A stretch of DNA of 48,393 bases. Origin: Chloroflexota bacterium (GTDB taxonomy: Bacteria; Chloroflexota; Anaerolineae; B4-G1; SLSP01). Position 1 is the first letter of the stretch, and each line of letters opens with the position of its first letter. A program made the position numbers and the translations under genes. Shown here piece after piece: positions 7,018 to 15,160 of the stretch. Below the pieces are notes generated by a model. That model was not told the origin of the DNA. It saw only the letters and a program-made list of their open reading frames with translations, and searched no databases. Location: contig JAKQHY010000029.1 of NCBI GenBank assembly GCA_029555965.1, forward strand, positions 1-48,393, read 5' to 3'.

Positions 7018-7956
7018 ATGTTTAAACGATTTTTTCGACCGGCTGAGAAAATAACGCATAATGTGTTGGTATTGAACTACGATCCGGTCTTCCCCGACCG
7101 GGGCAACCAGCCGATGCACGCGGCCATGGGCTGGAACGATCCGCACAAACTGGCCGAAGGCTATATCCACGACCTGGTCGAATGTAGTCAGGGATACATC
7201 TACTACAACGTGGCGCAATGGGTGGACGTGGACAATTTCCCCACTAAAGTGGATGGGTTTCGCTACACTGTCGCCACGTATGCGGCGTGTCAAGAAGGGA
7301 GGCAACCGTGGCACACCCCGGACACGGTGGATTACCCCGCCATCTTCAGGGAATTCGACATCCCGCGCAAAGTCGCCGCCGCCGCTATTGACGAAGTCTG
7401 GTTGTTCGGCTCCCCCTACGGCGGCTTCTGGGAATCCACCATGGCGGGCAAGCACGCCTACTTCTGCAACTCCGAGCCGGTCAAGGGCATAGATACGCCG
7501 CGCATCTTCGTGACGATGGGCTTCAACTACGAGCGCGGCGTCGGCGAGATGCTGGAATGTTTCTGTCACCGCGCCGAATCCATCATGCGGAACGTTTTTG
7601 GCTCCTGGGAGCACAAACCCACCCACGATTGGAATCGTTTCAGCTTGTACGACAAAGTCGCGCCGGGAGAGGCCGGCTGCGGCAAAGTCCACTACGCCCC
7701 CAACAGCGACGACGACTACGATTGGGGCAACCAGCGCATCGTGTGGAGCACCTGCGACGACTGGCTGAACTACCCCCAGCTCACCGGCCAACGCCGCCAG
7801 GTCAACTGCGCGGAGTGGGGCAACGGCGACATCCGCCAGCACCATATCTGGTGGCTGAAACACCTCCCTCACGTCGCCGGCCGCACCAAAGGCTTCCTTA
7901 ACAACTGGTGGGCCTACCTGGTAGACTTCAACCGCTTTCCCGAAAGCCGAAAATGA
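7018..7956 (+). CDS. Conserved-looking hypothetical protein, 312 aa
   Basis: I do not recognise a named domain. The protein is soluble without a signal peptide, rich in Trp, Tyr, His and Asp, with segments that look like conserved blocks: NYDPVFPDRGNQPMHAAMGW near the start, EVWLFGSPYGGFWESTMAG near 125-143, GFNYERGVGEMLECFCHRAE near 168-187, and CAEWGNGDIRQHHIWWLKH near 262-280. The histidines and acidic residues could bind a metal or carbohydrate, but that is a guess. GAAGGAG sets the ATG at 7018, behind the promoter at 6921-6949. It lies between a substrate-binding lipoprotein and an ABC ATPase and next to a glycosidase-like gene. Confidence 0.7.
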   Translation: MFKRFFRPAEKITHNVLVLNYDPVFPDRGNQPMHAAMGWNDPHKLAEGYIHDLVECSQGYIYYNVAQWVDVDNFPTKVDGFRYTVATYAACQEGRQPWHTPDTVDYPAIFREFDIPRKVAAAAIDEVWLFGSPYGGFWESTMAGKHAYFCNSEPVKGIDTPRIFVTMGFNYERGVGEMLECFCHRAESIMRNVFGSWEHKPTHDWNRFSLYDKVAPGEAGCGKVHYAPNSDDDYDWGNQRIVWSTCDDWLNYPQLTGQRRQVNCAEWGNGDIRQHHIWWLKHLPHVAGRTKGFLNNWWAYLVDFNRFPESRK

Positions 7957-7959
7957 TTG

Positions 7960-8034
7960 GAAGATTTGGAGATTTTAGATTGGGTGATCTGGCCGTTTTC
8001 AAATCTCCAAATCTGACATTTCCAAATCTAAAAT
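7960..8034. repeat. GATTTGGA-type repeats with inverted pair up to a start codon
   Basis: GATTTGGAGATTT (7963-7975) is complementary to 8001-8013, with further AAATCT/CCAAATC units that run into the ATG of the ABC ATPase at 8033. No separate Shine-Dalgarno is visible. Confidence 0.75.
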
Positions 8035-8869
8035 GTTCACTTTGCGCGACGTCACCTTCGCCTACCCCGACCAACCGCCGGTGTTCGAGCGGTTCGGGTG
8101 GGAGGTGAAGGAGGGGGAGGTGTGGGCGGTGCTCGGCCCGTCGGGATGCGGCAAGAGCACCCTGCTGCTCCTCCTCGCTGGGCTGATTCATCCCCAACAG
8201 GGCGCTGTGTGGATTGACGCCGCTCCTCTCGCCCGCCCGCGCCCGCGCACCGGGCTGGTGCTGCAAGAATACGGCCTGCTCCCCTGGGCCACCGTGCGCG
8301 AAAACGTCGCCCTGGGATTGCGCATCCGCCGCTTCTACGGCCCGGACGGGCGGCACGTTCCCCGCGACGCGCGCCCCGACAAAGCCGACGAAGCCGCGCG
8401 CGTCGCCCACTGGCTGGCGCGGCTGAACATCGCCGATGTCGCCGACCACTACCCCACCCGCATCTCCGGCGGACAGCGCCAGCGCGCGGCCCTCGCCCGC
8501 ACGCTCGTCCTCGATCCCGACCTGCTGCTGCTGGACGAGCCATTCTCCGCGCTGGACGCCCCCACCCGCGCCGACCTGCAAACGCTCACGCTCACCCTCT
8601 GCGCCGAATCCGGCGTCACCGTTGTCCTTGTGACGCACGCCATCGAAGAGGCCGCCTTTGTCGGGCAGCAAATCCTGCTCCTCCACCGCCCGCCCAACAC
8701 CCGCCCCGTCGTCGTCCCGCATCCCCATCCCACCACTGCCAACTACCGCAACTCCGCCGCCTACCAATCCACCTGCGCCGCCCTCCGCGCCCAAATAGAA
8801 TATTGGGGATTGGGGATTGGGGATCAGGCCCCCAATCCCCAATCCCCAATCCCTAATCCCCAAGTCTAG
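8033..8869 (+). CDS. ABC transporter ATP-binding protein, nitrate/sulfonate type
   Basis: Cytoplasmic ATPase of 278 aa. Walker A GPSGCGKST (35-43), Q-loop LQEYGLLPW (77-85), signature SGGQRQRA (145-152), Walker B LLLLDEP (164-170), D-loop SALD and H-loop His202 are all present, so it should hydrolyse ATP. The W after the Q-loop (LLPW) is typical of the SsuB/TauB/NrtD group and fits the NMT1/SsuA-like lipoprotein at 5937. The last 21 residues, from YWGLGIGD on, are encoded by a GGATTGG/CCCCAAT repeat pair and are not expected in the family. No membrane permease gene lies nearby. Confidence 0.88.
   Translation: MFTLRDVTFAYPDQPPVFERFGWEVKEGEVWAVLGPSGCGKSTLLLLLAGLIHPQQGAVWIDAAPLARPRPRTGLVLQEYGLLPWATVRENVALGLRIRRFYGPDGRHVPRDARPDKADEAARVAHWLARLNIADVADHYPTRISGGQRQRAALARTLVLDPDLLLLDEPFSALDAPTRADLQTLTLTLCAESGVTVVLVTHAIEEAAFVGQQILLLHRPPNTRPVVVPHPHPTTANYRNSAAYQSTCAALRAQIEYWGLGIGDQAPNPQSPIPNPQV
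8803..8862. repeat. GGATTGG repeat hairpin inside the 3' end of the ABC ATPase gene
   Basis: Three GGGGATT units (8803-8824) face four or more complementary CCCCAAT units (8829-8862), forming a long hairpin. It is translated in frame as the C-terminal tail of the ATPase. Confidence 0.9.
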
Positions 8870-8881
8870 GAGAAAGCACCT

Positions 8882-10780
8882 ATGGTCACACTCCCATCAT
8901 CCTGGCTGACCCCGCCCCACGAGTACACCCTGCTGCCGTTCTGGTTCTGGAACGACGCCCTCGACGAAGCCGAACTCATACGCCAGATGGCCGACTTCGA
9001 AGCGCACGGCGTCTACGGCTTCGTTATCCACCCGCGCGTGGGACTGCCGCGCGACATCGGCTGGATGTCCGACCGGCTGCTGCACTTCATGCGCGTCGCC
9101 GTGACCGAGGCGCGGCGGCGCGACATGCTGGTCTGGCTTTACGACGAGGGCATGTACCCATCCGGCTCGTCCAGCGGACAGGTCGTCGCCGCCAACCCCA
9201 CCCACCAATGCCGCTGCCTGGCAAAAGTTGACCTCAACCCCCATTCCTCCTCTCCGTTTCATCCGCTAAATCCGTTGACCCACCTCGTCGCCACGTTCGA
9301 GCGCGCGGGCGGCCAACGCATCGCCATCGTGGATCGCCCGGTGGACGCCGTGATTCGCGGCCTGCACTACATCGGCGAGGGGCCGGCGGAGGACGAGCCG
9401 CCCGCCGCCGACCTTCTCAACCCGGACGCCGTCGCCGCGTTCATCCGCCTCGTCTACGACCGCTACGCGGAGTCGCTGGGCGACGCTTTCGGGACGACCA
9501 TCCGCGCCATCTTCACCGACGAGCCGGGCCTGCTGGGGCGCTGCCGCGAGCGCAACGTCTGGCCCGGCACCACCGGCATCCTGGATCACGTCAACGCCTA
9601 CCTGGGTTACGACTTCACACCGCACCTCCCCGCCCTCTGGTACGACGACGAACCCGACGCCGCCCGCTACCGCGCCGACTACACCCGCGCCGTCCTCCAT
9701 CGCCTGGAGACGACCTACTACCGCCAGCTCTCCGACTGGTGCGCGGCCCACGGCGTCGCCCTCGCCGGCCATCCGGGGCGCGGCGACGACCTCGACCTCC
9801 TACGCTACTTCCACATCCCCGGCCAGGACCTCGTCTGGCGCTGGGTGCTCCCCGGCCCCACCGCGCTGGAAGGGCCGGAGTCTACGCAGGGCAAGTGCGG
9901 ATCGTCGGCGGCGCTGCACCTGGGCCGGCGGCGGAACAGCAACGAGTGCTTTGGGGCCTACGGGCATGGCTTCACCTGGGAGGAAATGAAGTGGCTGGTG
10001 GATTGGTGTTTCGTGCGCGGCGTGAATCTGCTCTACCCACACGCCTTCTACTACTCCATGCGCGGCCCGCGCCGGGACGAGCGCCCGCCGGACGTCGGCC
10101 CGCACAGCCCGTGGTGGGACGACTACTGGAGCTTTGCAGATTACTGTCGGCGGCTGTGCTGGCTCAACGCCGAGGCGCGGCAAGTTTGCCGCATCGCCAT
10201 CCTCTGCGGGAGCGCCGACCTGCCCTGGGACGCGGCAAAAGTCTGCTTCCAGCATCAGCGCGACTTCAACTACCTGGAACTGCGGCATCTGTGGGAAGAC
10301 GCGGAGGTTTCTGCGAAGGGGGTAAGTCTCGGCGGGATGGAGTACGCGGCGTTCATCGTGGACGGCCTGAACGCGCTCCCGCCGCCGGCGCAGCCCGCGC
10401 TGGCAACGCTCTGCGCCGCCGGGCGCGTGATCCGCTGGGGGGATGGCGGCGCGGACCTGCCGCCGGGCGCGCTCACCGCCGCCACGCCGGAAGCCCTGCT
10501 CGCCGCGTTGGAGCGCCTGACGCCGCCGGACGTCGTCGTTGCGCCGCCCACGCCCGACCTGCGCTGCCGTCACGTCCGCCACGACGGCGCGCATTACTAC
10601 CTGTTCAGCAACGAAGGCGTGACGCCCCTGCGCACCACCCTCGCCGTGTCTGCCCAGGGGCAGCGGACATGGCTCGACCCGCTCCACGTCACCGCTGAGG
10701 GAATTCCGGCGGACGCCCCGCTTGATCTCGAACTGCCGCCCACCACCCTGCGCGTGCTGCGCGTCACCCCTGGCCCATAA
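8882..10780 (+). CDS. Glycoside-hydrolase-like protein (GH106/rhamnosidase-like N-terminus)
   Basis: Protein of 632 aa without a signal peptide. The opening LPFWFWNDALDEAELIRQM, the block GVYGFVIHPRVGLPRDIG (about 45-62) and VWLYDEGMYPSGSSSG (about 84-99) match the barrel start of GH106-like alpha-L-rhamnosidases and related unclassified glycosidases. FTDEPGLLGR (about 216) carries candidate acidic catalytic residues, and GPESTQGK..SSAALHLGRR lies in the middle. Known GH106 enzymes are usually much longer, so the accessory C-terminal beta domains seem to be missing. It starts 12 bp after the ABC ATPase with an AGGAGA site, so it is probably in the same transcript. Substrate is inferred only by family resemblance. 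Confidence 0.65.
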   Translation: MVTLPSSWLTPPHEYTLLPFWFWNDALDEAELIRQMADFEAHGVYGFVIHPRVGLPRDIGWMSDRLLHFMRVAVTEARRRDMLVWLYDEGMYPSGSSSGQVVAANPTHQCRCLAKVDLNPHSSSPFHPLNPLTHLVATFERAGGQRIAIVDRPVDAVIRGLHYIGEGPAEDEPPAADLLNPDAVAAFIRLVYDRYAESLGDAFGTTIRAIFTDEPGLLGRCRERNVWPGTTGILDHVNAYLGYDFTPHLPALWYDDEPDAARYRADYTRAVLHRLETTYYRQLSDWCAAHGVALAGHPGRGDDLDLLRYFHIPGQDLVWRWVLPGPTALEGPESTQGKCGSSAALHLGRRRNSNECFGAYGHGFTWEEMKWLVDWCFVRGVNLLYPHAFYYSMRGPRRDERPPDVGPHSPWWDDYWSFADYCRRLCWLNAEARQVCRIAILCGSADLPWDAAKVCFQHQRDFNYLELRHLWEDAEVSAKGVSLGGMEYAAFIVDGLNALPPPAQPALATLCAAGRVIRWGDGGADLPPGALTAATPEALLAALERLTPPDVVVAPPTPDLRCRHVRHDGAHYYLFSNEGVTPLRTTLAVSAQGQRTWLDPLHVTAEGIPADAPLDLELPPTTLRVLRVTPGP

Positions 10781-10810
10781 CGGCGTGAGGCGTTATCGCT
10801 AATTTTTTTC

Positions 10811-10874
10811 AGCAGATTAAGCAGATTGAGCAGATTAAGTCCCAAAATCTGCTTAATCTGCTCAATCTGCTGAT
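10811..10874. repeat. AGCAGATTA nonamer repeat with 20-bp hairpin
   Basis: Three 9-bp units on the left and three complementary units on the right; 10820-10839 pairs perfectly with 10852-10871 across a 12-nt loop. Neither strand has a T-run after the stem. A related single copy lies at about 1920-1937. Confidence 0.85.
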
Positions 10875-10893
10875 GAAAAAAGAAAAAGGGCCT

Positions 10894-11748
10894 TTATTCT
10901 GCGGCGACGGCGCACACCCCCACCAACCCCGCGCCCGCGTGGACGGAGAGGCCGGGCGTGAATTCCACAATCTCCACCGATTCCGGGCACGCGACCTCCG
11001 CGCGAAGCAAGTCCAGAAATTCCTGCGCATCCTCCGGCGCGTTGGCATGGATGATCGCCAGCCGCGCCGCCGGTTTGCCGCCGAAGGAAAGAGCGGTCAA
11101 TTCAATGACGCGATGCCAGGCCTTCTTGTGGGTGCGAACTTTTTCCAACATCGCCAGTTTGCCGTCTTTCACGGTCAGGAGGGGCTTGATGTTGAGCAGC
11201 CCGGCCATCCCGGCGGCCAGGTGGCCGACTCGCCCGCTCATCGCCAGGTATTTGAGCGTCGCCAGCGCCGCGTAAACGCGACTGCGCTCGCCCACACCCA
11301 ACGCGACCTTCAAGGCGGCCTCCTTCGTCGCGCCGGCCTCCACCGCTTCGGCGGCAGCCATCGCCATGAACCCCTGCGCCATCGAAAGCGTGCGCGAGTC
11401 CACCACTTCAATGTCCCGGTCGGGGAACATCTCGCGCGCGGCGAGGGCGACTTTGTAGGTGGCGCTAATCTCGCTGCTTACGCAAAAGCAGAGGATACTT
11501 TCCGCGCCGGCCTCGAAGGCGGCCTGATAGACCGCGTGAAACTGCCCCGGCGTCGGGGCCGACGTGGTGGGGAGTTTTTTCTCCACATCAATCCGCGCGA
11601 ACAACTCGGCGTCGCTCAGATTCACCCCGGCCTGAAATTCCTCCTGACCGAAGTGAATGTTGATGGGCGCCTGTCGGATGTCGTAGCGGGCCGCCAGCGC
11701 GGGCGGCAAACTGGAATCCGTATCGGTGACCACTGCGATCTTACCCAT
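10894..11748 (-). CDS. DegV-family fatty-acid-binding protein
   Basis: Cytoplasmic protein of 284 aa. The N-terminus IAVVTDTDSSLPPALAARYDI, the TSAPTPGQFHAVYQAAFEAG block with the Thr-Ser pair, CVSSEISATYKVAL, VVDSRTLSMAQGF and LNIKPLLTVKDG are the usual landmarks of DegV proteins, which bind a fatty acid and, in FakB form, present it to the FakA kinase for phospholipid synthesis. No FakA gene is in the window. Some residues differ from FakB (for example SRTLSMAQG in place of SMS.S.G.G), so ligand choice may differ. GGAGG lies before the ATG. Confidence 0.9.
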   Translation of the reverse strand: MGKIAVVTDTDSSLPPALAARYDIRQAPINIHFGQEEFQAGVNLSDAELFARIDVEKKLPTTSAPTPGQFHAVYQAAFEAGAESILCFCVSSEISATYKVALAAREMFPDRDIEVVDSRTLSMAQGFMAMAAAEAVEAGATKEAALKVALGVGERSRVYAALATLKYLAMSGRVGHLAAGMAGLLNIKPLLTVKDGKLAMLEKVRTHKKAWHRVIELTALSFGGKPAARLAIIHANAPEDAQEFLDLLRAEVACPESVEIVEFTPGLSVHAGAGLVGVCAVAAE

Positions 11749-12156
11749 AGAATGATACCTCCATCATTAAAAGGAATGAAAACCATAGGAGTCCATTATA
11801 ATAGGAAGTTGGCGGAACGCATCTAGCCAAAGTTATCCTTAACGACAACCCCTTTAACCATCCCTTGCGCCCCATGCTCCAACCGGCGAGAAAAATAGCG
11901 AGACCCTGCCCCAACCGCACACGCATTGTTTCATAATACGCCAAGGCGACGTACCGGAAAGAGGGCAAACAGCGATATAACTTGCGGAGTCGTGAAACGT
12001 AATTCGTAATTCTCTACGTTTTACGAGTGGTTAATACAGCCATAACCTGATATTAACACTCCATTAGCCAATTATGTAAAGTTGTGATATAAAATAAGAG
12101 AGGATGCGGGTTGAGAAACAAACCCTTCAGGAGCAGGCAGTCGCAGGAGTCGTCCC
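11749..12156. other. Intergenic region between DegV and HNH genes (408 bp)
   Basis: Divergent promoter region with no convincing gene. ATTATA at 11795-11800 is a TATAAT box for the DegV gene on the minus strand. ACGTAATTCGTAATTC and CTACGTTTTACGAG (11996-12025) belong to the heptamer families at 3.4 and 4.2 kb. TATAAA/TAAAAT at 12088-12095 is a possible -10 box for the HNH gene. The rest shows no pattern. Confidence 0.5.
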
Positions 12157-12681
12157 ATGGCCAGCGTGTTGTTGTTGAATATGAGCTACGAGCCGCTGGG
12201 TGTCATCACCCACAAGCGCGCGCTATCGTTGATGATGCGCGGGCGGGTCGAGGCTGCCTGCGAGGAAGCGCTGGAATTGAAGGCCGCATCCCACATCCTG
12301 TACATCCCCAAAGTGATCCGCCTGCGCCGCTACATCAACGTGCCGCATCGCTCGATCATCTGGAGCCGCAAGGCGGTCTTGCGGCGCGATAAGTACACCT
12401 GCGCCTATTGCGGCGTGCAGGTGGGGGATTATCGGCAGGGGCGCATTGTAGACAGAACGGATTTTTCGGTGGATCACGTCATCCCCGTGAGCAAGGGGGG
12501 AAAGAACACCTGGGGCAACACCGTCTGCGCGTGCGCCGCGTGCAACCAGCGTAAGGCCGACCGCACGCCGCACGAGGCAAATATGAAACTGCTCTGGGAG
12601 CCGAAAACCCCGCGCGTCACCTACCTGGTGGCGTCCGGCGAGATTCCGGCGGCGTGGAAGACGTATTTGGAAGTAGGATAA
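12157..12681 (+). CDS. HNH endonuclease domain protein
   Basis: Protein of 174 aa. The first 70 residues (SVLLLNMSYEPLGVITHKRA and IPKVIRLRRYINVP) are the conserved leader of a widespread HNH family in Cyanobacteria, Actinobacteria and Chloroflexota. Residues 78-135 are the HNH fold: CAYC (82-85), DH at 106-107 with the catalytic His107, Asn121, CAAC (126-129) and Asn130, so both zinc-binding CXXC pairs and the active site are intact. These proteins are chromosomal and are not part of a restriction system as far as is known; no methylase is adjacent. GGAG lies a few bases before the ATG. Confidence 0.88.
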   Translation: MASVLLLNMSYEPLGVITHKRALSLMMRGRVEAACEEALELKAASHILYIPKVIRLRRYINVPHRSIIWSRKAVLRRDKYTCAYCGVQVGDYRQGRIVDRTDFSVDHVIPVSKGGKNTWGNTVCACAACNQRKADRTPHEANMKLLWEPKTPRVTYLVASGEIPAAWKTYLEVG

Positions 12682-12690
12682 CTCGTTTGC

Positions 12691-12729
12691 AAACAAAAAG
12701 CGGGCGCACGATGCGCCCGCTTTTTGTTT
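12691..12729. terminator. Bidirectional terminator between HNH and lipoprotein genes
   Basis: An 18-bp perfect stem AAACAAAAAGCGGGCGCA (12691-12708) with a 3-nt loop and its complement (12712-12729). The arms carry A- and T-runs, so it works for both convergent genes. Confidence 0.85.
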
Positions 12730-12763
12730 TCTCATAAGCTCTTGGGCCTTCAACATTTCGCAA

Positions 12764-13657
12764 TCAGTCGGGCCGCGCGCAGCGAAAACCGTAACTTGAG
12801 CTATAACTTCCGGGGTGATTGGCATAGCGGGAACTGGCCCTTAGCGACTCCAGATCGTAGCCCCACCAGGAGCCGCCCCGCAGGATATAGTGGGCGTAGT
12901 CATTCCCCCTACAGCAAGTATCCTCACGTCCATCCAAGGGATTATAGGGATACCCAAAGGTCAGAATTTCCTGGCGGGAATAGTCCGGTTGGATGAACGG
13001 CGGATCGAGGCTGTAACCCAGAGGAACGTAGTAATGCTGGTAGATGGTGCTGCACCACTCGCGGACGTTTCCACTCATGTCATAAGCGCCAACCCAGGAA
13101 ACGTCGCCGGGCCGGCTGCCCACGGCCCAGGGGCGTTCCTCCGCGTTCCCACTGTAGACCACCTTATCCGGGTCGAATGTATTTCCCCAAGGATAGACCC
13201 AACTATCAGGGCCGCGAGCAGCGTATTCCCACTCAACTTCGGTGGGCAGGCGGGCGCCGCGCATTTGGCAGTGCGTGGCAGCCTCCTGCCAACCGAGCAT
13301 TTCACGGGGCTGCGCCGGGCCGGAGAACTTGCCGGGTGCTCCGTACTGAGCATTGGTCACTTCGTACTTATCAATCCAAAAAGGCTCGCTAAAGCATTGC
13401 CGATGAGCCGGGCTTTCGTTAGTGGCGCCGTCATCGCTGCCCATCATAAAACACCCCGGCGGGACCAAAACCATAAGCACACCGTCGAACTCGCGAACGA
13501 CCGGGGGCCAGTCCCCATTGCGGGCAACTGGGGGCCAATCTTCTTTAGGCGCAACCGGGGCAGGTGCAGTCGTCGTAATTGGGGGAAATGTCAGCGTATA
13601 ACCCGCGCAGCCGGTCAGAAGCAGTAAGATGAGCAACGGCCGTAGTTTAACGCACAT
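12764..13657 (-). CDS. Formylglycine-generating-enzyme-like (SUMF1) lipoprotein
   Basis: Exported lipoprotein of 297 aa: hydrophobic RPLLILLLLTG followed by lipobox Cys17, then a Pro/Trp-rich linker with a doubled DWPPVA/DWPPVV motif. From about residue 58 it is an FGE-sulfatase domain: VLVPPGCFMMGSDDG, DKYEVTNAQYG, ARLPTEVEWEYAARG, YPWGNTFDPDK, YDMSGNVREWCSTIY, YILRGGSWWGYDLESLRASS and the terminal YGFRCAR. Many surface lipoproteins keep this fold without making formylglycine, and no sulfatase is nearby, so catalysis is doubtful. ATG at 13657 has AAAGG six bases upstream and is preferred to the TTG three bases before it. Confidence 0.85.
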   Translation of the reverse strand: MCVKLRPLLILLLLTGCAGYTLTFPPITTTAPAPVAPKEDWPPVARNGDWPPVVREFDGVLMVLVPPGCFMMGSDDGATNESPAHRQCFSEPFWIDKYEVTNAQYGAPGKFSGPAQPREMLGWQEAATHCQMRGARLPTEVEWEYAARGPDSWVYPWGNTFDPDKVVYSGNAEERPWAVGSRPGDVSWVGAYDMSGNVREWCSTIYQHYYVPLGYSLDPPFIQPDYSRQEILTFGYPYNPLDGREDTCCRGNDYAHYILRGGSWWGYDLESLRASSRYANHPGSYSSSYGFRCARPD

Positions 13658-13690
13658 CAAGAACCTTTCGTCCCCTACATCATGAATTGC

Positions 13691-13825
13691 TCACCACATC
13701 CCAGACCGTAGCCGCTAGTGTGTGTGTCGCGCATAGTCCGCGCAACCGAGCAGTTCTCTCTGAAACGCCACATCTTCCAACGCGGTGCGGATGACAAACA
13801 GGAGCGCGGCGAAAAGCAGTCGCTC
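13691..13825 (-). pseudogene. Remnant of an isoprenylcysteine-methyltransferase-like gene
   Basis: Read on the minus strand, this gap encodes LLFAALLFVIRTALEDVAFQ and then RELLGCADYARHTH, which aligns closely with the C-terminus of the intact methyltransferase at 18041-18727 (GALLFVLRTALEDKTLQQEL, then PGYAEYAQRTR). The 5' part is missing; stops lie in frame just upstream of the homology. A small deletion near 13698 shifts the last codons, but a TGG-TGA ending like that of the intact gene remains. It is wedged between the DUF4037 gene and the lipoprotein gene, and is best read as a decayed second copy. Confidence 0.75.
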
Positions 13826-13844
13826 CTTTTATTGTTAGCATGGA

Positions 13845-14990
13845 TTACAGGAAATGTTCAAAGTCGTTTCGCCGGAAGATGGCCGCTACCGGGTCTTCAC
13901 AGTCATAAATACCGGCCAGGACTTGAAGATGCACCGGCCACATCAACAGACTCTGGTCGCCCACCCACTGATCCATCGCGCCGATTTTGAAGGGCAGGTC
14001 GTGCAGCTCTCCGTGGATGGTGGCCCTGAGCGTGTCAATGACCGGCTGCAAGTCATAGGCAAAAAAGCCGCGATCCAGGTGCGGCGACTTTTTGTAGTCC
14101 GGCGTCGGCAGATCGGCGCAGTGGCATTGCAATGTGATAAGCGTGTCGAGGATGGGATAGAGCCGCGCGGTGCTGGCCTTCACGTCGTCAAACGCCAGGA
14201 GCGTTTCTAAGTCTGGGCCGAGATCGGCGGCGAGGTGCGGCAGTTTGTAGAACTGACGGTGCAACCACTTCGGGTAACCCGGTTTGTAGACACGATTCAG
14301 CAGGAAAATCAGCCCGACGAGTCTTTCCACGGATCGCGCAAGATTGACCCTGGCGGCGAGCGTGTCCCCACGATGCGCGCACAGCCCGATGAGATCAATG
14401 TCCCAACTCAGCATAGTCCACTGGTAGGCCAGGCGATAACGCCAGACGTCATCGGGAAAATAGCGGAAGGCGTCGCGCCATTGCGTGAGGGTTCCCACAC
14501 TATCGTGGAAAACTTCCCCGGCTGTCAGACGCAGCAAGCCATCCTCTGGGATGAGCAACCAGCGCCGCGAGGGAAGGGTGGATTGTGCAACTTCCACCTC
14601 TTCCAGGCCGAGGTACAACCTGGCAAAGCGCGCGCACGTCGTGATGGGGATCTGTAACACGCCGCCCGGCTCCAGGGTGGGCGTGGGCGGCCCCGTCGTC
14701 GGATCGGTGAAGCGTGTGGGCTGTCCCAAAATTTCTGAGGGGACGTGCCTGTGGAGCATGTCCGCGACTTTGTGGCCCCATTGGGCGAGATCCTCCGGTG
14801 TCAAAAACAGGACCACGCGCGGTCCCCAGCCGTAGATTTTGGAGAATTCGTCGTCGTTCCCCAGGACTTCAGACCCCCAGCCGATCAACGCGGCGGCGTG
14901 CCGTTGCACGATTTCCGGGCAGTGATCAGCCAGTATCTTGGCGATACAGTCGTGATAGTAAGCGCGATTGAGTTCTAGACTTTGCACCAT
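13845..14990 (-). CDS. DUF4037 nucleotidyltransferase-like protein
   Basis: Cytoplasmic protein of 381 aa. AALIGWGSEVLGNDDEFSKI and YGWGPRVVLFL (about 33-63) form a GS-containing nucleotidyltransferase-like core with acidic residues, as in DUF4037 proteins. Later blocks GEVFHDSVGTLTQWRDAFRY and YPDDVWRYRLAYQWTMLSWD match the family's helical second half, and the C-terminus is intact. DUF4037 proteins are often found alone and are suspected of modifying small molecules or nucleotides; no activity is established. It is transcribed away from the ECF sigma gene at 15161, across a 170-bp gap without clear promoter boxes. Confidence 0.82.
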   Translation of the reverse strand: MVQSLELNRAYYHDCIAKILADHCPEIVQRHAAALIGWGSEVLGNDDEFSKIYGWGPRVVLFLTPEDLAQWGHKVADMLHRHVPSEILGQPTRFTDPTTGPPTPTLEPGGVLQIPITTCARFARLYLGLEEVEVAQSTLPSRRWLLIPEDGLLRLTAGEVFHDSVGTLTQWRDAFRYFPDDVWRYRLAYQWTMLSWDIDLIGLCAHRGDTLAARVNLARSVERLVGLIFLLNRVYKPGYPKWLHRQFYKLPHLAADLGPDLETLLAFDDVKASTARLYPILDTLITLQCHCADLPTPDYKKSPHLDRGFFAYDLQPVIDTLRATIHGELHDLPFKIGAMDQWVGDQSLLMWPVHLQVLAGIYDCEDPVAAIFRRNDFEHFL

Positions 14991-15160
14991 AGCCTGAAAT
15001 ACCGTCCTTTTGACAGAATGTCGTGCGGCTTGTGAAATGTTCTCATTGAATATAGTGTGGCATAATTAGGTTGCTTGTCAAAGGCATTGATGACAGTGTG
15101 ATCAACCACTTTCAACAAACTTGGGACTCTATATACAGAGGGCCTTCACAGGAATAGAAC

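Noticed and set aside
10811..10874. Hairpin as a terminator for the glycosidase-like and DegV genes
   Set aside because: The stem is strong, but A-runs and not T-runs follow it on each strand; it is better seen as an inverted repeat pair.
11741..11968. A 75-codon frame on the minus strand upstream of DegV
   Set aside because: It covers the TATAAT box of the DegV gene, has no ribosome site and no family resemblance.
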